Of a DNA stretch of 5,731 bases, positions 1-5,645 are shown in pieces. The stretch lies in NCBI GenBank assembly GCA_902461475.1, contig CABPXX010000105.1, positions 1-5,731 of the forward strand, written 5' to 3'. The position numbers and the translations under genes were made by a program. Positions within the stretch are counted from its first letter, which is position 1. Each line of letters starts with the position of its first letter. This DNA is from an uncultured Eubacteriales bacterium. Lineage in GTDB: Bacteria > Bacillota > Clostridia > Oscillospirales > Oscillospiraceae. A model generated the notes under the pieces. The model searched no databases, was not told the DNA's origin, and saw only the letters and a program-made list of their open reading frames with translations.

Positions 1-128
1 AGGTTGATGAGAACAACGTGCCCCAGACTGGCGACTCCGCTCAGGTGATGGTGTACGTGGTGGCTCTGGCTGCCGCTGTGTGCCTGCTGTCTGGTGCCAC
101 TGTTGTGGCCCGCAAGAACCGCGGCTAA
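1..128 (+). CDS. C-terminal end of a sortase-anchored surface protein (partial)
   Basis: Only the last 41 codons are present; the reading frame starts at base 3 and ends at the TAA at 126-128. The tail has the three parts of a sortase sorting signal in order: a VPQTGD motif (an LPXTG variant with V in place of L), a hydrophobic stretch of about 23 residues rich in V, A and L, and a basic end, ARKNRG. In this family, sortase cuts between T and G and joins the protein to the peptidoglycan, leaving it on the cell surface. The ectodomain lies outside the window, so the role (adhesin, enzyme or pilin) cannot be told. The gene is followed 14 bases later by a strong terminator. The sorting-signal call is secure; the protein's function is unknown. 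Confidence 0.85.
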   Translation, partial: VDENNVPQTGDSAQVMVYVVALAAAVCLLSGATVVARKNRG

Positions 129-142
129 TCTCCCAGTTTCAC

Positions 143-180
143 AAAAAAGTACGGTCAGCGTAAGCTGACCGTACTTTTTT
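143..180. terminator. Bidirectional rho-independent terminator
   Basis: A perfect 17-bp inverted repeat (143-159 with 164-180) encloses a GTAA loop. The core arms are GTACGGTCAGC and GCTGACCGTAC, flanked by six A on the left and six T on the right. It therefore reads as stem plus T-tract on both strands. It lies between the convergent stop codons at 126-128 (+) and 198-200 (-) and can end both transcripts. Confidence 0.93.
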
Positions 181-197
181 GTCCATAGAGAAGGGGG

Positions 198-2478
198 TTA
201 ATTTAAGGCAGAGGCCGGAACACGCTGTTCCTTCTGTCTGGCCTTGGCGTTCATCACCAGCATTTGCAGCCGGTTTTCCACGTTGGCAAAGCTCACGTCC
301 GGGTCATAGTCCAGGGTGAGAATATGAATGTCCGGGTACATCTCCTTGAGGCGCTTGGCAATGCCTCGGCCCACCACGTGGTTGGGCAGGCATCCGAAGG
401 GCTGCAAGATCACAAAGAACTTGCACCCGTGCTGGGCGTGGTGGAGAATCTCTCCGGGGATGAGGACCCCCTCTCCGGCGTCGAAGGTGTGGTGGATGAT
501 GGGGTCGCTGTCCCGCACCAGGTCCTGCATCCGGCAGGCGGGCTCATAGAGGGGGTGGGCCTTGGCGATGGAGTCGGTGAGATTGTGGGCCAAGTCAAAG
601 ACCTGGTTGGCGGTGTGGTACCATACCTTGTCCTTGGCGCGGCCTTTCAGGTGGTACTCCCGGTTTTGGCTGTCCTTGTAGAAGTAGGTCTTGCGGATGA
701 CGTCGGTCATACGGGCCTCGATGATCGCAAACCCGTTTTGCTCCAGGTACTGCTCGATGTCGTGGTTGGCGCCGGGGTGGAAGTTGAGGAGGTACTCTCC
801 CACAATGAGCACCCGGAGCTTGGGGGGGAGCGGTCATATGGGATCTGGTTCATGATCTCAATGGCCTTCCGGAATCCCTTCTTGGCTCCGGAGATGCCCG
901 AGCGCTCCATGCCCTCCATCACCTGGTCCATAGCTGCCTCAAAGGCCCGGTCGGCGCTGCCCGGCTCCAGCTCGTAGGGGCGAATTTTGCGCAGCAGATC
1001 CTCCAGTACGTCGATCATGGGCAGGCCGAAGGCGATGCGGATGGAGGTGAGGAGGTTCATACGGAACCCCGGGTGGAGGTTGTGGTAGTCCACGTCGTCG
1101 TTGGTCAAAATGGGCACGTTCTGGAACCCGGCGTCGTCCAGGGCCTTGCGCAGCAGGGCGGAGTAGTGGGTTAGACGGCAGTCGCCGATGTACTTGCCCA
1201 TGGCGATGGCCACGTGGTCGGTGTCGTATTTCCCGCTTCTCAGGGCGGCCAGGGCTTCGCCGATGACAATCTGGGCGGGGAAGCAGATGTCGTTGTGCAC
1301 GTACTGCTTGCCCAGGCGGATGGCCTCCTCCCGGCCTATCTCCAGGGGAACGGCCCGCAGCCCCTGGCCCGCAAAGGCCGCCGCCATGAGGCGGGAGAAG
1401 GCGTGGGAGGTGTTGGGCACCAGCACCGTGTCCTGCTGGCGGTTCTCCTTGGTGAACTTCACCGGATAGGGGTCAGACAGGGGATGGACAGTGAGGGCCC
1501 GGTTCTGCTCCCGGCCCATGGCTACCGTCTCCAGGAAGGAGCGGATGCGGATTTGCAGGGGTCCCTGGATGTCACTCTCGTCCAGCTTGAGCACCAGGGG
1601 CGTCTTGCCGGACAGCTCCTTCATCATGCGGATGATCTCATCAGACAGGTAGGCGTCGTGGCCGCAGCCGAAGCTGACGATCTGCACATACTCCAGGTGG
1701 GGATTCTCTGCGGCCAGAATGGCGGAGGAGAGCATCCGGGCGTGGAAGTTGTTTACCACGTCCAGGCGGCTGTGGCTCAGGTCCACCTCATGGGTCTGGG
1801 CCAGAGCGTCGGCGGTGAGCACCGGGATGCCCTCCCGGGTGAACAGGTCGGGGAGGTCGTGGTTGACCAGGGCGTCGTTCTGGTAGGGACGGGCGGCCAG
1901 CACCACCGCAAATTCGTTCTTGCGTGTCACGTCTTCCAGCACCCGCTGGCCCTCCTGTTGCAGCTGGGTGTGGAAGGAATTCTGGGCCTGGTCGGCGGCC
2001 TGGATGGCCTGACGGGTGAGGGCGGGGGAGACGTGAAAGGTCTCCTCCATGTACTGGGTCAGCTGGCGGTCCCGGTCCTGGTCGCTGTACCAGTGGAACA
2101 GGGGGGAGTCAAAGGGAATGCCCCACAGCTGCTCCGGGTTATCCGAGTTGCGCACCACAATGGGATACCCCTTCACCACGGCGCACATAGACTGACTGGT
2201 CTTCTCGGTGTTCTCCGAGGGGACGGTGGTGATGGAGGGCATAAAGATGCGGTCCACCTGCTGGTGGGCCAGGTTGCGCAGGTGCCAGTGGACCAGCTTG
2301 GCGGGGAAACACACGGTGTCCGAGGTCACCGCAGATAGGCCGCTCTCATACAGGGTTCGGTTGCTGGGGCTGGACAGCTTCACCCCAAAGCCCAGGGAGG
2401 CAAAGAAGGTGGTCCAGAAGGGGGCTGTCTCCCAGAAAAACAGCACCCGGGGCAGGCCTGAACAGGTCCAGTAAAAAC
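198..2478 (-). pseudogene. Acyl-CoA dehydratase activase-related gene (DUF2229/HgdB-like), 5'-truncated and frameshifted
   Basis: This is the C-terminal part of the large clostridial protein family related to 2-hydroxyglutaryl-CoA dehydratase activators. Full-length members are about 1,400 residues, with two BadF/BadG-type ATPase domains followed by DUF2229 and HgdB-like regions. Here homology begins in DUF2229 at GLPRVLFFWE (about 2458). Counting from the GTG at 2446, conserved pieces are VCFPAKLVH (Cys46), LAARPYQNDALVNH (183-196), SFGCGHD (Cys261), NDICFPAQ (Cys388) and GDCRLTHY (Cys423). This frame runs to a stop at 707. After residue 539, at the 7-C run (G822-828 on +), homology moves to the -1 frame: LRVLIVGEYLLNFHPGANHD, then LQPFGCLPNHVVGRG, ending at the TAA at 198-200. 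The cysteines are of the kind that ligate iron-sulfur clusters in this superfamily. Both ATPase domains are missing and the IS lies at the break. Neither GTG 2446 nor GTG 812 has a Shine-Dalgarno sequence, so they look like internal codons. Exact substrate unknown. Confidence 0.85.
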
Positions 2479-2511
2479 GGACAGTGACAAAAGCCCCCCT
2501 GATGTAGGAAA
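2479..2511 (+). repeat. IS3 left terminal inverted repeat (IRL)
   Basis: Aligned to the reverse complement of 3715-3746 with one single-base gap, it matches in three blocks: GGACAGT at the tip, ACAAAA, and GTAGGAAA at the inner end (about 23 of 33 positions by eye). The middle part diverges. The inner portion overlaps the left arm of the hairpin upstream of orfA. Confidence 0.8.
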
Positions 2512-2536
2512 ATAGACTACATCAGGGGGTTTTGTC
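2486..2536 (+). promoter_or_regulatory. Hairpin enclosing the orfA ribosome binding site
   Basis: Arms 2495-2507 (CCCCCTGATGTAG) and 2517-2529 (CTACATCAGGGGG) pair perfectly over 13 bp around a 9-base loop. An outer 7-bp stem, GACAAAA (2486-2492) with TTTTGTC (2530-2536), extends it, with two unpaired bases on the left. The right arm's AGGGGG (2524-2529) is the only Shine-Dalgarno candidate, 7 bases before the orfA ATG at 2537, so it would be paired in any transcript entering from outside. The stem plus T4 may also act as a weak terminator. Structure is seen; the regulatory role is inferred by analogy with other insertion sequences that hide their start site in read-in transcripts. Confidence 0.7.
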
Positions 2537-2851
2537 ATGAAGAAACAAAATTACACACACGTTCAAATGCTTTTACCAGAGATCAAGGCCATGTTGGCAG
2601 AGGGGAAAACACAGCGGGAAGTCGCAGAATACTATGGCTTCCGGGATAAGCAGGTGGTAAAAAGACTACTTGAGCGTGAGCGCCGTAAAGAACGAAAACT
2701 GGAAGCCGGAATCCGCCCACGGCCGAAAGGACGGCCGAGAAAAGATGCTGCGCCAGGAGACGTTGTGGCAGAGCAGGCCTGTGAGATCCAACGGCTTCGC
2801 ATGGAAAATAAACTACTGCGGGATTTTCTGCGCTTCACAGAAAGGAAGTGA
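2537..2851 (+). CDS. IS3-family transposase OrfA (HTH protein)
   Basis: A 104-residue basic protein. Residues about 22-46 (EGKTQREVAEYYGFRDKQVV) form the helix-turn-helix that in IS3 elements binds the terminal repeats. A very basic RPRPKGRPRKD linker (60-70) follows, then a C-terminal helix (about 78-100) with hydrophobic residues at heptad-like spacing, the usual OrfA leucine-zipper region for multimerisation. The ATG is preceded by AGGGGG at 7 bases, which lies inside a hairpin. The stop overlaps the orfB GTG in a GTGA. In this family OrfA alone is a regulator, and an OrfAB fusion made by -1 frameshifting is the active transposase. Confidence 0.9.
   Translation: MKKQNYTHVQMLLPEIKAMLAEGKTQREVAEYYGFRDKQVVKRLLERERRKERKLEAGIRPRPKGRPRKDAAPGDVVAEQACEIQRLRMENKLLRDFLRFTERK
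2812..2851 (+). promoter_or_regulatory. orfA/orfB overlap: frameshift or coupling window
   Basis: The orfB frame is open from just after the TAA at 2809-2811 to beyond the orfA stop at 2849-2851, so any -1 shift making OrfAB must occur here. The classic A AAA AAG heptamer is absent; the purine-rich GAAAGGAAG at 2840-2848 is the nearest slip candidate. The same stretch supplies an AGGA only a base or two before GTG 2848, poorly spaced for independent initiation, so stop-start coupling at GTGA is the alternative. Which route is used cannot be decided from sequence. Confidence 0.45.
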
Positions 2852-3705
2852 GAGCAAAGGTAAAGTATCATATCATCTATCGTCACAGGACAGAGTATCC
2901 AGTGGCAGTCATGTGCAAATTCTTTGGAGTGTCCAGAAGCGGCTACTATGCTTTTGTCCATCGTCTGGGCAGGCCGGAACAGGACGCGGCTCTTGCGGAA
3001 GTGATTGCAAAGCAACGGGAACGCAGTTTTCGCACCTACGGTTATCGGCGGATGTGGCTATGGCTGAAAAAACAGGATATTTTCTGCAATCCCAAAACTG
3101 TGCTGCGGATTATGAAGAAATATGATCTTCTCTCTGAGATACGCCGTCTCAGGAAATGGCAGCAGATGGGGCAGCAGGCACACAAATACAGGAATCTATT
3201 GAACAGGGACTTTCACGCAAGCAAGCCAAACAGCAAATGGGTAACGGACATCTCTTACATTCACACCAGGCAGGGCGTGCTGTACCTGTCCATGATCCGG
3301 GATCTCTATGACAATAGCATTGTGGCCTACAAAACCGGGACGGAACAAACGGTGAATCTGGTTCTGGACACCATTCGTCTGGCAATGAAGCAAGAGAAAG
3401 AGAAAGTCGCTGTGGAGCTGCAGCTCCACAGCGACCAAGGTGCTCAGTACGCCTCACAAGCGTATTTTGAGCTAACTCAAACATACGGCATTACACCGTC
3501 TATGTCAAGACGTGGAAACCCCTATGACAATGCAATGGCGGAGAATTTCTTCTCTATCCTCAAAACAGAATGTATTTACCGTCACAAACCGGCGACCTTT
3601 TCCGAAGCCAATGAGATGATTGACCGCTATATTTACTTCTACAACCATGAGCGCATCCAGTTAAAAACTGGAGAGGCGCCGCTGGCGCGACGCCTCTCCA
3701 CTTAA
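2848..3705 (+). CDS. IS3-family transposase OrfB (DD(35)E integrase-like)
   Basis: 285 residues from the GTG at 2848; in the OrfAB fusion it would form the C-terminal part. The N-terminal HTH_21-type region (about 45-95) contains YGYRRMWLWLKK. The RNase H-fold core carries the catalytic triad: D134 in WVTDISYI, D196 in LHSDQGAQYAS and E232 in NPYDNAMAENFF, with exactly 35 residues between the second D and E, and K239 seven residues after E, as expected for IS3. The C-terminal FYNHERIQLKTGEAPL is also typical. It cuts and joins the element's ends during copy-out/paste-in transposition. No internal stop or missing catalytic residue is seen, so it should be active. A perfect 30-bp palindrome overlaps codons 187-196. 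Confidence 0.95.
   Translation: MRAKVKYHIIYRHRTEYPVAVMCKFFGVSRSGYYAFVHRLGRPEQDAALAEVIAKQRERSFRTYGYRRMWLWLKKQDIFCNPKTVLRIMKKYDLLSEIRRLRKWQQMGQQAHKYRNLLNRDFHASKPNSKWVTDISYIHTRQGVLYLSMIRDLYDNSIVAYKTGTEQTVNLVLDTIRLAMKQEKEKVAVELQLHSDQGAQYASQAYFELTQTYGITPSMSRRGNPYDNAMAENFFSILKTECIYRHKPATFSEANEMIDRYIYFYNHERIQLKTGEAPLARRLST
3406..3435. repeat. Perfect 30-bp palindrome inside orfB
   Basis: GTCGCTGTGGAGCTG is followed directly by its exact reverse complement CAGCTCCACAGCGAC, with no spacer; symmetry breaks at the next base on each side. It encodes V187 to D196, ending on the second catalytic Asp codon. In RNA it could fold into a stem of about 13 bp with a small loop. Confidence 0.9.
3669..3700 (+). 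other. Hairpin over the orfB stop region
   Basis: TGGAGAGGCG (3669-3678) pairs perfectly with CGCCTCTCCA (3691-3700) around a 12-base loop, ending three bases before the TAA at 3703-3705. No T-tract follows directly (next bases CTTAAAACTT), so it is a weak terminator at best. It could stabilise the transposase mRNA 3' end or slow ribosomes. Confidence 0.5.
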
Positions 3706-3714
3706 AACTTAATC

Positions 3715-3746
3715 TTTCCTACTAAGGGCTCTTTTTTGTACTGTCC
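3715..3746 (-). repeat. IS3 right terminal inverted repeat (IRR)
   Basis: Read on the minus strand from 3746 it starts GGACAGTACAAAA and ends GTAGGAAA, matching IRL in its outer and inner blocks. It includes a run of six T on the + strand (3732-3737). It ends the element 41 bases after the orfB stop. Confidence 0.8.
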
Positions 3747-3790
3747 GCACAATCTGGGGCAGTTCAATTATGGTAGTGGGTGCTTTCTCG

Positions 3791-3829
3791 TAAATAAGAA
3801 TACCGACCCCGTAACCATTAGGGGTTCGG
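3791..3829 (-). terminator. Rho-independent terminator of ssrA
   Basis: On the minus strand, CCGA then CCCC (3829-3821, one bulged base) pairs with GGGG-TCGG (3810-3803) around a 10-base loop. The T-rich run TATTCTTATTT (3802-3792) follows. It starts about 12 bases past the tmRNA CCA end. The host DNA between the IS right end and ssrA (3747-3841) holds nothing else recognisable. Confidence 0.75.
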
Positions 3830-3841
3830 ATTTGCGTTCAA

Positions 3842-4187
3842 TGGTGGAGGCGAGGGGAGTCGAACCCCTGTCCGAAAACCATTCCACAGGACTTTCTCCG
3901 GGTGCAGACGGTTATTTACATTCCCTTCCCACGCCGTGAATCGTCACACTGCGCAGGTTGGTAGAGTCATGATGCGTGGCACGGTCAACTCTTTCCGTAC
4001 GCACGGGCACCACTAAGATGACGCCCCGGCCGGCTCGTGGTCCTTCCGGCAGGGACGGCCGCATTAAGCAGCGGCGAGAACGACGTTATCGTTGTTCTTT
4101 AATTTATAAGTTGCCCATTTTAAGGCGGCTGGGCGCCGCCACCCGCTTATCCTGCTTCCTAGTCCCCGTCGAAACCAGTACGCCCCC
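3842..4187 (-). ncRNA. ssrA: Transfer-messenger RNA (tmRNA)
   Basis: One-piece tmRNA of 346 nt. The 5' end reads GGGGGCG (4187-4181), followed by the hallmark TGGTTTCGACGGGG. The 3' end carries the T-arm GGGGTTCGACTCCCC and CGCCTCCACCA, with the CCA encoded. GGGGGCG pairs with CGCCTCC to form the acceptor stem (one G-U). Between them lie GC-rich stems that suit the pseudoknots, for example GGCGGC/GCCGCC at 4140-4124, and a tag frame. With SmpB and EF-Tu, alanyl-tmRNA enters stalled ribosomes, swaps the broken message for its own tag frame and marks the product for proteolysis. It lies downstream of smpB and a cyclophilin gene on the same strand. Only 41 bases separate it from the cyclophilin stop, leaving no clear promoter of its own. 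Confidence 0.97.
4064..4114 (-). other. tmRNA proteolysis-tag reading frame
   Basis: Starting at the GCA resume codon (4114-4112), the frame reads ATYKLKNNDNVVLAAA and stops at TAA (4066-4064). An NDN core and an LAAA end fit clostridial-type tags, which proteases such as ClpXP recognise through the terminal hydrophobic and alanine residues. The choice of resume codon is inferred from the frame and family pattern; the C-terminal ten residues are secure. Confidence 0.85.
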
Positions 4188-4192
4188 ATAGA

Positions 4193-4215
4193 GCCTCCCG
4201 GCTGTGCCGGGAGGC
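4193..4215 (-). other. Perfect hairpin between cyclophilin gene and ssrA
   Basis: GCCTCCCGGC (4193-4202) and GCCGGGAGGC (4206-4215) form a perfect 10-bp stem with a 3-base loop. It lies 13 bases past the cyclophilin stop and ends five bases before the mature tmRNA 5' end. No T-tract follows on the minus strand, so it is not a standard terminator. It could be a processing or pausing structure in the pre-tmRNA leader, or a degenerate attenuator. Confidence 0.65.
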
Positions 4216-4228
4216 GTGGGTGTTTCAA

Positions 4229-4750
4229 TTAAAGGGTCTCGGGCTCGGGATACTCCACGCCGAAGGTCTCCACGGTGACCGCCTTCATGCGCTGGTCCTC
4301 CAGGGGCTTGTCGTTGTAGTCCCGCTTGGTGGACACGATGCCGTCGGCCACTTCCATGCCCTCGATGACCTTACCGAAGGCGGCGTAAGCGCCGTCCAGG
4401 TGGGGAGCCTTCTCCACCATGATGAAGAATTGGCTTCCGGCGGAGTCAGGCCGCATGGAGCGGGCCATGGACAGCACGCCACGGTCGTGGGCCAGATCGT
4501 TCTTGAAACGGTTCTGGGCAAACTCACCCTTGATGGAGTAGCCGGGGCCACCGATGCCGATGCCCTGGGGGTCGCCGCCCTGAATCATGAAGCCGGGAAT
4601 GACACGGTGGAAAATGAGGCCGTTGTAGAAGCCCTTCTTCACCAGAGAGATGAAGTTGTTGACGGTGTTAGGAGCCACCTCAGGATACAGCTCGGCCTTC
4701 ATGATGCCGCCGTTCTCCATTTCAAAGGTGACAATGGGATTTTGAGCCAT
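4229..4750 (-). CDS. Cyclophilin-type peptidyl-prolyl cis-trans isomerase
   Basis: 173 residues, the normal size of a single-domain bacterial cyclophilin; no signal peptide, so probably cytoplasmic. It catalyses cis-trans rotation of Xaa-Pro bonds during folding. Active-site landmarks are FHRVIPGFMIQGGDP (47-61: R49, F54, M55, Q57), GSQFFIM (105-111, Q107, F109) and HLDGAYAAFGKV (117-128). The position of human CypA Trp121 is His117, as in many bacterial cyclophilins, which usually means weak cyclosporin binding; CypA His126 corresponds to Tyr122. ATG 4750 is preceded by AAAGGGGA at good spacing. It lies between smpB and ssrA on the same strand, 217 bases from smpB, so it may have its own promoter in the AT-rich block at 4770-4784. 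Confidence 0.95.
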   Translation of the reverse strand: MAQNPIVTFEMENGGIMKAELYPEVAPNTVNNFISLVKKGFYNGLIFHRVIPGFMIQGGDPQGIGIGGPGYSIKGEFAQNRFKNDLAHDRGVLSMARSMRPDSAGSQFFIMVEKAPHLDGAYAAFGKVIEGMEVADGIVSTKRDYNDKPLEDQRMKAVTVETFGVEYPEPETL

Positions 4751-4756
4751 GGGAAT

Positions 4757-4784
4757 TTCCCCTTTCCGTATATTAATTTAATAT
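4757..4784 (-). promoter_or_regulatory. Cyclophilin RBS and AT-rich palindrome
   Basis: AAAGGGGA, about 6 bases upstream of the ATG at 4750, is the ribosome binding site. Just above it, ATATTAA (4770-4776) and TTAATAT (4778-4784) form an AT-only inverted repeat around one base, in otherwise GC-rich DNA. It contains possible -10 boxes (TAATAT or TATTAA on the minus strand), but no convincing -35 is seen. It could be a promoter or a symmetric protein-binding site. Confidence 0.4.
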
Positions 4785-4876
4785 GTCATTGGGTTGATAC
4801 CCTAGGACCTGGCCTTATAGGCAGAGAATATCGAATGGACGAGAGATTTTTCTGTCAGACAAGGCGCTTTTACGAA

Positions 4877-4895
4877 GTCATACTTTGTGTATGAC
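4877..4895. repeat. Small inverted repeat downstream of smpB
   Basis: GTCATAC and GTATGAC form perfect 7-bp arms around TTTGT. It is 73 bases past the smpB stop, in the 217-base gap before the cyclophilin gene. On the minus strand it is followed by TTCGTAAAAG, too poor in T for a firm terminator call. A weak smpB terminator or an operator half-site pair are both possible. Confidence 0.35.
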
Positions 4896-4967
4896 AAGGG
4901 AAAGCAACGCAGTCTGGCGGGAAAAGGTCCGTTCAGGCGATGTTTGATTGCTTATAATGACAGGTCC

Positions 4968-5429
4968 TCAATAACGTCCGCGGGAAACACGGTCCATCTC
5001 CCGCTTGGCGTCCCGCTTGGCGGCCGCCTCTCGCTTGTCATACAGTTTCTTGCCTCGGGCCACTGCCAGCTCCACCTTCACCCGGGGACCGGAGAGGTAG
5101 ACCGACAGGGGAATGAGGGAGTACCCGTCCTGCTGAACCTTGGCGTGGAGCTTTAGAATCTCCCGCTTGTGCAACAGCAGCTTCCGGGTGCGCCGAGGGT
5201 CCTTATTAAAGATGTTGCCCTGTTCATAGGGGGAGACATGCATCCCGTGGAGGAACATCTCTCCGTCTTTGACAATGCAGAAGGAGTCCTTCAGGTTTAC
5301 ATTTCCCTTGCGGATGGACTTGACCTCCGTTCCGCACAGCTCAATGCCGGCTTCGTATTTGTCTTCAATGAAGTAGTCGTGAAAGGCCTTTCGGTTTGAG
5401 GCCAGCTGTTTCACCGATTGCTTTCCCAC
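4968..5429 (-). CDS. smpB: SsrA-binding protein SmpB
   Basis: 153 residues from the GTG at 5429, starting [21 protein letters not shown] chose this start because AGGAGG (5438-5443) lies exactly 8 bases upstream; the longer GTG start at 5438 overlaps that Shine-Dalgarno and cannot use it. Family landmarks, in order, are [59 protein letters not shown] and the basic C-terminal tail [20 protein letters not shown]. The tail becomes helical in the mRNA channel of stalled ribosomes. SmpB binds the tRNA-like domain of tmRNA and brings it to the empty A site. Its partner ssrA is downstream on the same strand, with the cyclophilin gene between. Confidence 0.97.
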   Translation of the reverse strand: MGKQSVKQLASNRKAFHDYFIEDKYEAGIELCGTEVKSIRKGNVNLKDSFCIVKDGEMFLHGMHVSPYEQGNIFNKDPRRTRKLLLHKREILKLHAKVQQDGYSLIPLSVYLSGPRVKVELAVARGKKLYDKREAAAKRDAKREMDRVSRGRY

Positions 5430-5459
5430 CCGGGACACCTCCTCTCTGGGCAGGGTAAC

Positions 5460-5488
5460 AGTATACCACGGATTTGCCCACCCTGCAA
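5460..5488 (-). promoter_or_regulatory. Putative smpB promoter (extended -10)
   Basis: On the minus strand: -10 TATACT (5465-5460) preceded by TGG, an extended -10 motif, and -35 TTGCAG (5488-5483) at a 17-base spacer. The predicted transcription start is near 5453, leaving a leader of about 24 bases that contains the AGGAGG site. The -35 matches consensus only in TTG; the extended -10 may compensate. Confidence 0.6.
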
Positions 5489-5552
5489 GGGGGAGAAGGG
5501 GGGAGAAAGCGTAAAAAAAGACCGTTCTGTGCCGGGAATCCTTCCCCTTCCA

Positions 5553-5582
5553 TTGACAAAATTATGGGGGAATGGTTAAGAT
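5553..5582 (+). promoter_or_regulatory. Promoter of the LacI-family regulator gene
   Basis: A perfect -35 TTGACA (5553-5558) lies 18 bases before TAAGAT (5577-5582), four of six matches to the -10 consensus. The expected start near 5589 gives a leader of about 57 bases. It points away from the smpB promoter, and the two -35 boxes are 64 bases apart. Confidence 0.7.
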
Positions 5583-5603
5583 AGAGGTAACAAGAGAGGA
5601 AGA

Positions 5604-5622
5604 CGGCGGGAAGGGGCCGCCG
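5604..5622 (+). other. GC hairpin in the regulator's 5' leader
   Basis: CGGCGG (5604-5609) and CCGCCG (5617-5622) form an all-GC 6-bp stem with a 7-base loop. It sits about 12 bases before the AGGGG ribosome binding site (5634-5638), which remains free. It may affect mRNA stability; no riboswitch resemblance is seen. Confidence 0.4.
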
Positions 5623-5645
5623 CAGACCTGGAAAGGGGAATGGGT

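Larger units (their letters stand above)
2479..3746 (+). mobile_element. IS3-family insertion sequence, apparently complete
   Basis: About 1,268 bp bounded by imperfect inverted repeats starting GGACAGT. It carries orfA (HTH protein) and orfB (DD(35)E transposase) in overlapping frames, the -1 frame for orfB, as is usual for IS3. The element is visibly less GC-rich than the flanking host genes, consistent with recent arrival. The outermost C2478/G3747 pair could belong to the repeats, so each edge is uncertain by a base. No 3-5 bp direct repeat flanks either choice of edges. Both ORFs are open and the catalytic residues intact, so it may still be mobile. The subgroup is not assigned here. Confidence 0.9.

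Noticed and set aside
198..812. Separate 204-residue gene starting at GTG 812
   Set aside because: No Shine-Dalgarno upstream, and the sequence continues the activase protein after a one-base frame break, so it is the displaced 3' part of the same gene.
1214..2338. 374-residue open frame on the + strand, and a 237-residue one at 264-977
   Set aside because: Both lie antisense to the activase gene, show GC-rich shadow composition (many G, V, H, L), have no recognisable domain, and the minus strand carries clear family homology.
2632..3484. Minus-strand frames within the IS
   Set aside because: Shadows of orfA and orfB, with no family motifs.
3736..4191. Short + strand frames of 67 and 71 codons
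   Set aside because: They are antisense to the tmRNA gene and its terminator; sequence is explained by the RNA.
4220..4894. 224-residue + strand frame
   Set aside because: Antisense shadow of the cyclophilin gene, whose motifs and ribosome binding site are unambiguous.
4953..4958. Perfect TATAAT on the + strand at the smpB 3' end, a possible antisense promoter
   Set aside because: No acceptable -35 at 16-18 bases and no gene downstream in that direction; a single hexamer is not enough.
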